Shown here one piece after another: positions 13,201 to 23,829 of a stretch of 64,000 nucleotides of DNA. A program made the translations under genes and the position numbers. This DNA is from Ciborinia camelliae. Taxonomy: Eukaryota > Ascomycota > Leotiomycetes > Helotiales > Sclerotiniaceae. Location: NCBI GenBank assembly GCA_025890175.1, contig JANPYM010000011.1, positions 510,821-574,820 on the forward strand. Direction: 5' to 3'. How positions within the stretch are numbered: the first letter of the stretch is position 1; each line of letters opens with the position of its first letter. Below the pieces are notes generated by a model. That model was not told the origin of the DNA and searched no databases. It saw nothing but the letters and a program-made list of their open reading frames with translations.

Positions 13201-15243
13201 TCTGGCCTTTTATGACAGCATATCGAGCATCGGTACAAGTAGCAAGAGTAGAGCCTGGCCAGACTGTACTTATCGATGGAGGAAAACACGATTTGGTGGA
13301 GGCCATGGTACAAATATTACAGCATCAGCAGGCCCGAATTTTGATAACTTCTGAAGATGAAAATTTCATGAAGACTCTGTGCAAGACCTTCAAGCTTCCA
13401 GAGGAAAGTTTCCTCAGTCCAAGAGATGAAAATATAGCCTCAAAAGTGCTCAAGCGGACAAATGGACGAGGTATAGATTTCATCGCTCGATGTAGTAATG
13501 CGACGTCGATGAGACATCTAGCTCGCAGTGTCAATACTGACGCTCGAGTAATTTATATTGACAGTTCGCCTAGCCAACACGATCTCGAGGAGATTGTGAA
13601 ACGGCCCAATGTAACGATAGGGGTCGTTGATGTTTCTCTCTTGGACAAAGATCAACACTTCCAATTGTTCCGTCATGTCATCGATTTATTTGAGCATAAA
13701 CAAATACGTGCATTGTCCAACCAAGCTGTGGTCTCTATATCGCAATTACGAACGACTCTCGAGCAATCCGACATGAAGCAAAATGACGATAGTGTGGTGG
13801 TGGAATTTGACGCCGACGCAATTGTGCCCGTACGTTCCGCAAGGCCTGAACCGCTTACATTAGACAAGTCTGCGACATATATTCTTGCGGGTGGACTTGG
13901 GGCTTTGGGATTGACCATTGCACAAGAAATGGTTAAGTCTGGGGCGCGACATTTGGTGCTTCTTTCTCGATCCGGAGCAACACAGGAGCGACAATTGACG
14001 ATTCTGAACTGGTTGCAGGATCAGGGTTGCCGAGTTGATTGTATCAAATGCGATGTCACGGTCGAATCACAGGTCAAAGATGTCATCGAGCAATGTACAG
14101 CCGAGAACTGGACAATTAAAGGAGTAGTCCAATGCGCTATGGTACTGCGAGTAAGTAATGCATTCCCCATCCCAACCCAGGTCCAAAAGAAAAACGATCG
14201 ATTCTAACCACCAACGCAGGACGCCATCCTCCAAAACATGAAGTTTGAAAACTGGAGCCGCGCCGTCCGTCCCAAGATTCTCGGGACGCGAAACCTGCAC
14301 AAGCACCTCCCCTCCACCCTCGAATTCTTCATCATCCTCTCCTCCATGTCCGGAATCATCGGGAACACCGCGCAGGCCAACTACGCCGCCGGGAACGCGT
14401 TCGAAGACGCCGTGGCCCTGCATCGCCATAAACTCGGTCTCGCAGGCACGACGCTAAATATCGGTCTGGTAACCGATGCGTCGCATTTCTCACCCGCATC
14501 TACGGTTGCGGATTACTTGAAGAAATTTGGGCATTGGGCTTCGGCTACCGTGACGGATCGGGAGATGCAGATTGTGATTGCGGCGGCCATGAAAGGGGGG
14601 ATGGCGGGTCGTGAGGAGAGGAGAAAAATGAATCCGCAGGTCTTGGTAGGGATTACCGATCGTGTGCCGCGCGATGGGATGACGGCTTGGGCCGAAGATG
14701 CCAGGTTTAATTGGAGGGTTCGAGTGCCCCAGGGGAGTGGGAGCGCGAGCCAGAAATCCATCGCGGAGCTGATTGCTGGGGCGGAGAGCGCGGCTGAGGT
14801 GGAGACCTTGGTGGAGAGGGCTTTGAGGGGTAATATTGCCATGGCTATGACGGCTGATCCGGAGGATATTGATGCGAGTCAGCCGCTGTATTCTTTTGGT
14901 GGTAAGTTTATCTATCCGCTTCTCAACTCCTTATCATCTCTCCATCCACTTTTTTCTTCCCTCTTCCCTCTTCCTCTTAACTCTTAACTCTTGATGCAAG
15001 GAATATTATATCTATATCCATCTCAATCTATCTCATCTTATCTTACCCAAACTAACACAATAAACAGTCGACTCACTAAAAGCAATCGAAGTCCGGAACT
15101 GGATTTTCCGCGAGCTCAAATGCGACATCAGTGTCTTCACACTGTTGAGCCCCACGCCCCTGGCCAAATTAGCAACGATTATTGCCGGCAAGAGTGAATT
15201 GGTGAAAGAGGCATGGAAAAAGGATTTGAAGATTGATGAATAG
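7266..15243 (+). CDS. highly reducing polyketide synthase, KS-AT-DH-(psi-MT)-(psi-ER)-KR-ACP
   Basis: Nine predicted exons (7266-7451, 7502-7915, 7972-8658, 8780-9455, 9510-9817, 9873-10292, 10461-14150, 14220-14901, 15068-15243) give 2412 aa. KS has DTACSSS (Cys179), ESHGTGT and GHTEGTAG. AT has FTGQGAQ and GHSSGE (Ser650). DH has HAITGTVLYP (His985) and HPATLDA (Asp1176). KR has AGGLGALGL near 2037 and QANYAAGNAF (Tyr2182). The single ACP has GVDSL (Ser2357). The region near 1310-1500 resembles an eroded C-methyltransferase without a GxGxG motif. The ER region (about 1650-1990) has lost the glycine-rich NADPH motif: VLIDGGKHDLVEA stands at about 1833 where active enzymes have an AAxGGxGQ-like sequence. 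No thioesterase follows the ACP, so release must come from another protein. The second intron (7916-7971) has a GC donor. Active KS, AT, DH, KR and ACP predict an unsaturated or hydroxylated chain unless an ER acts in trans. Confidence 0.95.
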
Positions 15244-15834
15244 ACGAGGTGGTGGTAGTATTAAATTAGCACTGGGTGATTTTTTTCTTTGGGCTTGTTT
15301 TCTACTGACAGTCTAGCATGGGGGGCTACGTGTTTATCTTATTATTACATAGGTAGACGTGTCGTTGAGATGAATTCATGTGCTCGAGAGGGGATTTGAG
15401 ATATCGTCTTTTCTTTCGTTTGAGTATTTCGAATGGTTTATTTTTGCGGCTTTTCTTTTCTTTATTCTATGGTGTGAATAATCTTTTATGTGTGTGTGGA
15501 GTAAATTGCATGATATTAATTCCGTAGTCAATCTAGCACTCAATTCAAGGGATATTGCTACACATTGCCGTGAAGATAGCGTAGGGCAGTTTTAGTAGTG
15601 TAAATAACCAATTTTTATAACCATTGTGAATGATGTTTTACAAATGAGAGGTAGGTCGTTAATCGACTACTACGTCGATATCCAGCCCGTAGAGATAATA
15701 TTAATGCAAAACGATCAGATGATACCTAGTTATAATTGCTCCGACGAGTTACATTTTACTTAGCTCATACTACAGTACGGACGTATTCGGTCACAACCCC
15801 GACCAATGCAAATACTCCCAGCCTGAAATCCAGT
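15244..15834. other. intergenic, convergent 3' ends of PKS and reductase
   Basis: 591 bp of AT-rich sequence lies between two convergent genes. I see no reading frame or RNA gene. T-rich stretches just after the PKS stop are compatible with 3' processing signals, but no specific site was identified. Confidence 0.5.
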
Positions 15835-16942
15835 CTAAAGTTTCAACACCGCCTTACCCAAACTCTTACCCGAGAGCATGCCCACAAACCCATCTGGGCC
15901 CTCCTCAACCCCCACACTCAAAGTCGTCTCGGCCTTCAACTTCCCTGCCAAGATCAGCTCCGGCATCTCTTCCTCAAATCTCCCCGCATACTTCGGGCCC
16001 ATCTCCGGATCCGAGACAATAAACCCCTTCATCGTCAACCTCTTCATCACCAAATTAAACATCCCATGGATGCCGCCACCCCCTGGCGTTTGACTTTGCT
16101 GCCTATTATACAAACTCATCATTCCACAGCCTACAACCCTGCCAAATGGCCTCATCGCATAGAGTGCCGCGTCGAGTTGTTCGCCCCCGGTATTATCAAA
16201 ATAAATATCAATGCCATCTGGAGCAAGACGCGCGAGGCCTGCAGAAGCCGCCTCGGTTTTATAGTTAAAAGCGCCGTCAAACCCGAGGGTTTCGGTGAGC
16301 CAAGCGACTTTTTCGTCCGATCCGGCGCTGCCGATTACGTGGCATCCTTGAAGTTTAGCGAGCTGACCGACAATATGACCGACGGCACCGGCGGCGGCAG
16401 TGACGAAGAGCGTCTCTCCCGTTTTAGGTTTCCCGATGTCGAGGAGCGAGGCGTAGGCGGCGAGACCGGGCATTCCGAGGGCGCCGAGGAAGATGTAGGG
16501 GTCGAGATTGTGGGGATTTTTGATGATTTCGAAGTGGGAGGCTTTAATTTCATCGGGGGTAAGATGAACATACTGAGAGATGGGGAGGGTGCCGCGAAAT
16601 AGTTGTCCAGCGGGAAAATCCGGATTGGAGGATCGGAATATTGATGCGATGGAGAGGGCGGGAATGGGTTTGTTGATTTTGTAAGGTGGGAAGACGGTTT
16701 TGGCGCGCATGCGACCGCGCATGAAGGGGTCAAAGGAGGAGTATAGCACCTGGACGATGATGTGATCTGCTTCAAGAGACTGCAAGTTCGATGTTAGCAT
16801 TGTTGAAAGAAGAATACAAGTGTTTATCAAAGATGCATACCTGTTCAAGATCGAATTCTGTGGTTTCGACACCAATGTCTTTCCCAGGTACGGTGACACC
16901 TTCGTGTACCTCTTTGAAGATCATAGACTTGATGGGCGCCAT
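15835..16942 (-). CDS. NADP-dependent double-bond reductase (MDR superfamily, PTGR/alkenal-reductase type)
   Basis: Exons 16942-16841 and 16779-15835 (61-bp intron) give 348 aa, a normal size. The protein belongs to the zinc-independent medium-chain reductases related to leukotriene B4 12-hydroxydehydrogenase / prostaglandin reductase and plant alkenal reductases. Evidence is SSFDPFMRGRM near the N-terminus, LGMPGLAAY before the Rossmann fold, the cofactor motif AAAGAVGHIVGQ (about 162-173) and YFDNTGGEQLDAAL. The family reduces C=C bonds next to a carbonyl with NADPH. Within the cluster it could reduce a conjugated polyketide, or stand in for the apparently dead ER of the neighbouring PKS; the latter is speculative because known trans-ERs (LovC type) are a different MDR branch. 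The first ATG that keeps the family N-terminus (MAPIKSMIFKEV) was chosen; an upstream in-frame ATG at 17005 would add 21 residues. It may be cytosolic. Confidence 0.88.
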
Positions 16943-17709
16943 TGCGTAACAATTTTCGTAAACAATATTTCTTGCTCCGAAACAATTGAGAACTGCAGTT
17001 GGCAACTACCAGATAAGTCAAATTGACATTTCTAGTTGCCCTCTGATGTAACCCAAGTTCATAACTTGAGCTTCGGGTGGTTTAATTGAGCTAATTCGCC
17101 GGGCAGTTACGTGTAAACACAGTCAGATTTTAACATACGGAAAATGTCATATGATGTGGGGGAAGGGTGAAGGGGTCAAGAGTGTAAAGCAGCAATGGTT
17201 CAAGCCTACAAAGGCAGAACACAACACAAATGCTGGATACGAGCAACCTAAGATCCAGTCATTCAAATTTCAGAAAGAAATGAAAGTTAGACAGTATGGT
17301 AGTGATTATACTATATGTTGCTTAAACGGAATATTGCTGGGTTATCTCTAAACAAGGCCTTAAAGCAAGGCTTGATATATCATCCCATACTTTGTAGAAA
17401 TAGATAAACCTAATCTAGCCATCTTGCGAGTGAAATCTAGGATGTCTGAAATGCCTGCTCTAAATTGTACAAAATGTACAAAGACCATCATAAACAGATC
17501 AATCTTAGCGTAGGGACCGTAGAATTCTGACATGTGCGCAGTCCGTTTGAACCTTGAATGATCAAACAAGTTGACTCTTCGCAGCAACCTTGGATTCCTT
17601 GATTCAATACCCATTGGGAATGTACATACACCTAAAAGTAAAGAGGATCATGGTCTCTTTGTATCCATCCCAAATAATTTCAGATTGCTTGAACTTGATG
17701 CCCAGGAAA
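16943..17709. other. intergenic, reductase promoter and regulator 3' region
   Basis: 767 bp lies between two minus-strand genes. Small open frames here look random. No RNA gene or strong repeat was seen. Confidence 0.45.
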
Positions 17710-19167
17710 TCATCGTAGTGGCACTTTCCACATCTCTAGCATTCCTAGCAGTACTTCTGTCCTTCTGTATGCATTCTCAGCTATTGACTGTGATGCAAGA
17801 GCATTACAATCCATTAATGAACTATTGTTCACACGCTGTTGAAGATCCAGCAAAAGCCTTGCCGTTCGGTTCAGCCTCATCTTGATAACCTTCATCAAAA
17901 ATTCGGATTTGTCAGACTTATCTACTTCATATTTCCCTAGCAGTAATGCACTCTTTGTTGTGATTTCTCCACCGCCCATGTGATCATCAAAGCCACCATT
18001 CGTCTTCAGAGACCATTCGATATCGTGCATGCGCGCGGAGTCGAATGGTTCATTGGAGGATATATGTCGACAGTCTGACAATTTCTCAAAAAGTACCACT
18101 GTCTGCTCAATGAGCATTGTCAAGAGAAGCGTGACTAGAAGATTATTGGCGCATGCTGTACATGAACCCACCGCTTGATGAATAGGAATGACTGCTTTCT
18201 CCATTGACAACATGGTATCCATGGATATGCTCTGATTAGACTGCTGAGAAGCCAATGCACCAAGTTGTCTGCTGACAAGATCAATACATTGTTTCTGACA
18301 CATTGAGCCTCGTCCTCTCGGTATTGACGCGAGCATTAAGGAATAAGATGAAGAATTTGAGCCCGTGTGATTCGTGTTTTGTCGAATGTCTGACATTAAA
18401 ATGTCCATCCCTGGAGAACTCCCAATACTATCCCCAGACGATAGACTCGGCAGTGAGTCTTGCCCCATAACTTGCCTACCACCTTTTGAACTGTCGTTAT
18501 TGTTGTTGAAAGTCGACGCGAAAGAGAATTCCGGAATCGAAGAAAGGTTTTGAAGCATGAGTGATTGCGGGTTTAACGGTATGTCATTTCCGTTAAGACT
18601 TCCTAAGTTTTCTGCATGCTCAGGACCAATATCAAATGTGTCAAGGAACATGGCTGTCGGAGAGCCGATGTCCTGTATTCCCATCCCCCAATCATCATTA
18701 TCGCGATCGTTGTTAAAATGAAAGGATTGATTATTCAAGTTGCACTGGTCGTTCGCGCTCATTTGTTTATGTAGGTCAGATTGGTTTGTGGAACTGGAGG
18801 TAGAGATTGTGCCAGACATTGTGGGGACTTCTGGCGCCTTTCTTGGAGGGTTGGTAGTACTCGGGTTAGCACAGTTAGTACTTGCATGCTGCGTCTGCAT
18901 ATGCGTCTGTGTTTGCGATTGTGCAACCGCCTGAGAGGGTTTCCGTGGTCTGCCGACACGACGATACAGGCTGTAAACGCAGTTCACTTTATGAGACGCG
19001 CAACGAGCGCACGTTGGTTGGTTCCGGGAACATTTCAGTTTTGCCTCTTGACAACGGTCGCAAGACCCTCGAAGTCTCTGCTCAGTAGGAACTGATCCAG
19101 ATTGATGTGCCGTTGACTGGGTCGACTCTGTTGCTGGGGGTGCAACTGTATCTTTTGTTATATCCAT
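17710..19167 (-). CDS. Zn2Cys6 transcription factor, AflR-like cluster regulator
   Basis: Single-exon frame of 485 aa. The binuclear zinc cluster is complete: Cys36, 39, 46, 53, 56 and 63 in the spacing CX2CX6CX6CX2CX6C, followed by a basic RRVGRPRK linker. The segment after Gly34 (SCDRCQEAKLKCS) and the linker resemble the AflR group. The middle is rich in Ser, Asn, Thr and Gln. The C-terminal third (from about 290, with CQKQCIDLVSRQL and MRLNRTARLLLDLQQRV) matches the general pattern of the AflR C-terminal domain. These proteins act in the nucleus as pathway-specific activators, so this is the likely local regulator of the cluster. It is transcribed away from the second P450. The start is the only ATG before the zinc cluster. 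An extra intron is not needed to keep any motif in frame. Confidence 0.9.
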   Translation of the reverse strand: MDITKDTVAPPATESTQSTAHQSGSVPTEQRLRGSCDRCQEAKLKCSRNQPTCARCASHKVNCVYSLYRRVGRPRKPSQAVAQSQTQTHMQTQHASTNCANPSTTNPPRKAPEVPTMSGTISTSSSTNQSDLHKQMSANDQCNLNNQSFHFNNDRDNDDWGMGIQDIGSPTAMFLDTFDIGPEHAENLGSLNGNDIPLNPQSLMLQNLSSIPEFSFASTFNNNNDSSKGGRQVMGQDSLPSLSSGDSIGSSPGMDILMSDIRQNTNHTGSNSSSYSLMLASIPRGRGSMCQKQCIDLVSRQLGALASQQSNQSISMDTMLSMEKAVIPIHQAVGSCTACANNLLVTLLLTMLIEQTVVLFEKLSDCRHISSNEPFDSARMHDIEWSLKTNGGFDDHMGGGEITTKSALLLGKYEVDKSDKSEFLMKVIKMRLNRTARLLLDLQQRVNNSSLMDCNALASQSIAENAYRRTEVLLGMLEMWKVPLR

Positions 19168-20663
19168 GACTGAAGAAGTATTGACGACTGCTCTTGATGT
19201 TGTTGTTCCAACTGCATTTCGGAAATCAAGATGATTCTAAATCTCAGTGAAATCATTACCACCACTTGGGCAACTGTCACATCTCACATCGAGGTGTAAG
19301 CGGATATACAACTACTGTATGATAACAAGTAGGTATCGAGGTGAGAGCGGATCGAGAGCGGGGTGTACCAATGGATGATGTACGATAAGGTTAAGGTTAA
19401 GGTTGTAATATAATAGGTAATCATTCAAGGTTGGCAATGATACTGTACCTACCTAGTTTGTACCTTAGAGGCGCATCTGGGCAAGCCTAGTTCAAAATCC
19501 GGCTGCCGTAGAATAGATAATTCGTTCTTTCCAGTTCAATACCTACCTAGATCACCTTACCTTACTTTTAGATTACCTAATTGTATTTAATCCAATGTTT
19601 TCAATGAATTAGGTGTTATTAGGTATTCGAAATTTTCTAATTCTTATATATTATTTACAATAGATAGAGATTTTCAATTTATCTCTAAAATATTTAACCA
19701 TCTAATTAGAATAGCTATTAGCTTTAACATAAGGCTATTAATGATGACCGGCACCCTTCGGAAAGGATTGTTCCGATTCGGCTGGGTCAATCGGGGCCTT
19801 AAGTTCCGTTCGAAGCTAGTAACCGGGGCGGATTATTAAGCAGTATTAGGGCTTATATGATGAAGTGAGAACGGAGCTGTTGCCCTTCGGGGTATGGTGT
19901 TCTTCAGTAATAGCTGGGTTCGTCCTCCCTTTCATCATATTTCTAAGCTATTCCGAACCTTCAAGTTCGCCATAGGTATAAGAAGATGACTTAGTTTCGG
20001 AGATGTAGGATGTGAATTGAAGATCTCAAGTGAGGCTGCTTATAAGTATATAAGCCACTTCCTACGCTAAGCTAGTGCTCATGTAACTTGATAAAACCAG
20101 CTCTATTACTGTATACCCTTCACGCTATCGACTTCAACACGATATATAATATCATATAATGATACAAATATCAGAAACTTTCGACACAGCGAAAGTTGAT
20201 AGGCGCGTCGCGTAGGAGGGGGGTAATTGGGCGGCTGGTTGGTTGGTTGGTTGGTTGGTTAGATTGATTGGTTGATGCCTTTAAGCTTAATCTTCAAATA
20301 ATAAGGTTGTTTATTATTCCTTCAATTTTCGACCCTTCGGAACGATTCTATGACGATCCTATGTCGATCCCGCTCCCGGGAACGTTCCTGGGTAGAGTAG
20401 GGTATGGAGTGTCCTTGAAACCATTATTTTCCCATTTTGATGATTCCACCAATAGGATTGTCTTTTTCCAAAATGATTATTCTTTTTCTACAAAACTATC
20501 CTGATTTGAGTACTATCTAAATCACGTTAAAGTTTAGACCATTTCCATTGGATTTGAACGGTTATTTTTTTAATAAAAAACCATTCTGTCAATGAGCGTG
20601 TCAAAAATACTCTACAACTGCCGTGAAGGTAATCTACCTACCAGTCTATAGGTAGTTTTCCCA
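19168..20663. other. AT-rich intergenic region, no gene seen
   Basis: About 1.5 kb upstream of the regulator. It contains a short GGTT tetranucleotide run (about 20236-20260) and AT-rich stretches. The small open frame at 20268-20504 shows no recognisable protein character. A denser GC patch at about 19740-19930 was examined for rRNA or transposon similarity and none could be assigned. Confidence 0.4.
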
Positions 20664-21178
20664 TAATTGGGGGTTCAATCTTTTCACCCCCTTATCTACG
20701 ATAAGGGGGGGCCTCAGCCATTCGTTGAGGTCCACCAATTCTTTCTAACTCCTCAACCATACCTATATTGTGATCAAATGATTAGAGTATAGAGGACACC
20801 TATTGACTACTTAGAATCTACAAGTGAAGAACACTTCTAGATTGGATCTATGGATGCTATGCTACGGCACTAGGCCTAGAATGAAAATGAAAATGAAGAA
20901 ACTACCCCCACGAATAACCTATTTGATGTGCCAGTGGTGGTAGGAAAGCGGCAGTTTCCGTCACACATATAATGAAGATATAATATATACTAAATCGTTG
21001 AGGATAACGAATTGTGCGAGTTGATATCAGATCTTTAATCAATTTGATAAAATGATGAAATTTGCAAAAGTTATAATCCAAAGTTACGAATCGCTAAGGA
21101 AGAAGTGATGAATTGCTGAGGCCCCCTCATTACCTAGATAGTATAATGGGGGGTGGTAAGAATTATTGACTCCGCTTA
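20664..21178. mobile_element. possible MITE or transposon relic with imperfect inverted ends
   Basis: Ends about 50 bp long are imperfect inverted copies. The left end (20664-20720) and the reverse complement of the right end (21120-21178) share a GTCAAT/GTTCAAT element, a run of C, an AT-rich spacer and GGGGGCCTCAGC followed by an A/T-rich tail. The 400 bp between them has no reading frame. Target-site duplications could not be recognised, so it may be an old element or a chance pairing of two C/G-runs. Confidence 0.35.
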
Positions 21179-21520
21179 GTTGCGTTCTATAAAAGGAAAA
21201 GTCTGGAATCCTACACCTAAGTTTTTTTCGGTATTGGTATCTTGAAGTGGAAGTCGAAGGATTACATCAGCAAGGGGGCTTAGAATCTTGTTTACTTCAT
21301 TCTCCGTCAGCACACTCCAGCATGGCATGTGAATTTGCTTTCAAGTCAGGATGGAGTTGTGACTTCAATGGTGACGGTCAATACTAGTGATGTTCAAAAA
21401 TGCACATCGCATGTTGATCCTTGATCTTCAGAGAAGACTTCTGGTGGCCAGCCGTTGCTCATTCTAGCTGCAGGTGCCTACTGCTTCTCCTATTTAGCAT
21501 GACAGTATAGCGGCAGGTTC

Positions 21521-21563
21521 AAACTACCCGATCCATGTCTAATAATGCACTATCGGGTAGTTT
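21521..21563. promoter_or_regulatory. 12-bp perfect inverted repeat upstream of P450 2
   Basis: AAACTACCCGAT (21521-21532) and ATCGGGTAGTTT (21552-21563) are exact reverse complements 19 nt apart, 184 bp before the P450 start codon. Dyad sites with inverted CCG/CGG-like triplets are typical targets of Zn2Cys6 dimers such as the regulator gene 2.3 kb away. Whether it binds here is inference. Confidence 0.5.
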
Positions 21564-21746
21564 CGATACAGTTCTTCTAAGCACCCGTGGCGGGTATTTT
21601 CTATCGAGCAGCAAAGTAGCCGTTTAGCTTACCCATAATGTCGTTCAAATCTCCATTGGTAGGTCGTGTGTTACCTTTAAAAGAAACACATATTGTTTCA
21701 TGAATCTTCTTGGGATGGCTTTATCCGTCTTATCTTTTGAGAGCTC

Positions 21747-23625
21747 ATGATGGAACGATATCGCCCTGCAAATTTGGATAGCACTAAGTTAGCTCTGATT
21801 ATTGCAGCCTTCGTTGTCCTGTATGTAGCAACAACTGCAATCTATCGACTCTACTTCAGCCCCCTGGTCAGTATAATTCCAAAAGGCGCTCCGTATTAAC
21901 AAGGATAATGGAGCTGACGTAGCATTAAATGCCGACAGGCTGGTTTTCCGGGACCTCGCCTAGCTGCCTTGACAAAATGGACAGAAGTATACTATGAACT
22001 TATGCATGGGGATGGTGGCCAATTTGTTTGGGTGTATGCTGACTGGCATAAAAAATACGGTGGGCTTCTTTCATCTTACAGAATGATGAGTGCTAATTGA
22101 TCGACACAGGGCCTATCATTCGAATCTCTCCGGATGAGTTGCACATACAGGATTCCTCATTCTATGAGGTTCTCTATTCCAATGGTAGACCTTCAGACAA
22201 GCTTCCAAGCCTAGAGCATCGCTTTAATAACCCAATGTCCTCTTTTGCGACATCTAAGCATTCAATTCATCGTAAGCGTCGAGGAGCCTTAAGTCCCTTC
22301 TTCTCAAGACGCAAGATTGGCGAACACAGCTCCTCCATTCAAAGTATGATGAACCGTGTATGTGAAAGACTTCAAAATGAGTTTATGGGTGTTTCGAGAG
22401 TCTTGAACTTGAATGAGATGTGGGGATGCTGGACTTCAGACATTATTGTGGGCTATTGCTTTGAACGCGCCCATAATTTCATCGAAGAGCCAGACTTCCG
22501 CGCTTCATTCACCACCGCAATGATGGATCTGCTTGAGCCTGTCCATGTGATCACACAGTTCCCCATCATCTCCCAAGCCATCAACTTGCTCCCTGAGAAA
22601 CTAGTGATTTTCCTGCAGCCACAGATGGCGTCAGTTTTACAATTCAACCAGGTACATTGCATTGGACAGAATTGAAGAATCATTTTACTGACTCTAGAAC
22701 ACTAGGCTATGACGGAACAAGTGCAAGAAATCTTTAGATCACGAGAGCGGGGCATGACAAAAGAAGAAAGGAAATCAGACACTGTCTTCAGCGCCCTTCT
22801 AAATTCTGATTTACCTCCAGATGAGGTCTCAATTACCAGGCTTCAACACGAGGCAATCAGCATTACAGGAGCCGGTATAGAAACAACAATGCGCGCTTTG
22901 AGTGTGACTTCTTTTCACTTGATCGCCAACCCCTCAATATTACAAAGATTGCATGAAGAATTAGATAAGGCTATTCCCAATCCATCTATAATCCCACCCT
23001 ACGATGATCTCGCACAGCTTCCATTTCTGAGCGCTTGCATCGAAGAAGGTAAGCGAACCCAACCGGTTATTATCAGATCCGGATCTCGCCTTAACAAGCT
23101 CTAACAGGTCTTCGATTGTCATACGGAACCTCCCAGCGTCTACCGAGAACACTCACAGATGTTGCGCTTCCATACGGCAAATATGTCCTCCCTGTAGGTA
23201 CAACTGTCAGCATGGATAACTACGCGGTGTCGCACGACGAAGCAATTTTCCCCGACAGTCACTCTTACCAACCCGACCGATGGCTTGACAATGCCGTTGC
23301 ACCTGATAAAAGAAAGTTATCGCGCTAGTAAGTCGATCTCCATCTCCATTTGTCCCTTCAACGCGTATCAGCCTTCTTGGTCCTGGTTTTAACCGTACAT
23401 GATCACAGTATGGTAGCTTTTGGACGTGGGACGCGCTCTTGCGTGGGCATGCAACTCGCATACGCCGAACTATTTATTGGTATCGCGAATCTTTTCAGGA
23501 GATTCGATTTGGCCCTGTTTGAAACGGATCGCTCGGCGGTAGATTTCTATATGGATCGCTTTGTGCCGAAGCCGAAACCTGGGACCGAGGGCGTCAGGGT
23601 TTTTGTGCAGGCTTTGAGAGTGTAA
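21747..23625 (+). CDS. cytochrome P450 monooxygenase (cluster P450 2)
   Basis: Six predicted exons (21747-21866, 21939-22059, 22110-22651, 22706-23048, 23108-23327, 23409-23625) give 520 aa. An N-terminal membrane helix is followed by the GFPGPRLAAL hinge. The I-helix is ITGAGIETT (Glu instead of the usual Asp), the K-helix EGLR, the PERF-type element YQPDRW, and the heme loop FGRGTRSCVG holds Cys460. Three introns coincide in place and phase with those of the P450 at 4963-6671; two more (after FSPL and just before MVAFGRG) are extra. The two proteins also share wording such as RISPDE/RITPWE and YGTSQRLPR/YGISQRLSR, so they look like diverged duplicates. It probably oxidises a cluster product at the ER membrane. 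Although about 2.6 kb from the regulator gene, its start is preceded by a dyad that could be a cluster operator. Start: the first of two adjacent Met codons. Confidence 0.92.
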
Positions 23626-23829
23626 TCGTCTTCTTACCTAAGCAAGCTCACGCTTCAGTGGGCGAACACGACGGTATTGGTCGCGCTTTGAATTTATTTC
23701 TTCTACAGAACTGTTGAAATTGAAAATATAAATAAATTAAACATGTGAAATTGTCAAGATTATCTTTCTAGATCTAATGATATAATTTTTATTCGATTTT
23801 TAATTTGAAGTTGAATAATTCAATTAAGT
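23626..23829. other. short AT-rich intergenic spacer
   Basis: Sequence between the P450 stop and the NLR relic. Nothing recognised. Confidence 0.4.

Noticed and set aside
15736..16602. 288-codon plus-strand open frame
   Set aside because: It lies antisense to the reductase gene; composition (Ser/His/Thr/Arg-rich) and lack of motifs mark it as a shadow frame.
19740..19930. Possible rRNA or retroelement fragment
   Set aside because: GC-richer patch, but no conserved rRNA core or reverse-transcriptase motif could be read.
1..23625. Identity with the botcinic acid cluster (two PKSs and P450s in a Botrytis-like genome)
   Set aside because: The accessory set here (wax-synthase-like acyltransferase, PTGR-type reductase, no FAD monooxygenase) does not fit what I remember of that cluster.
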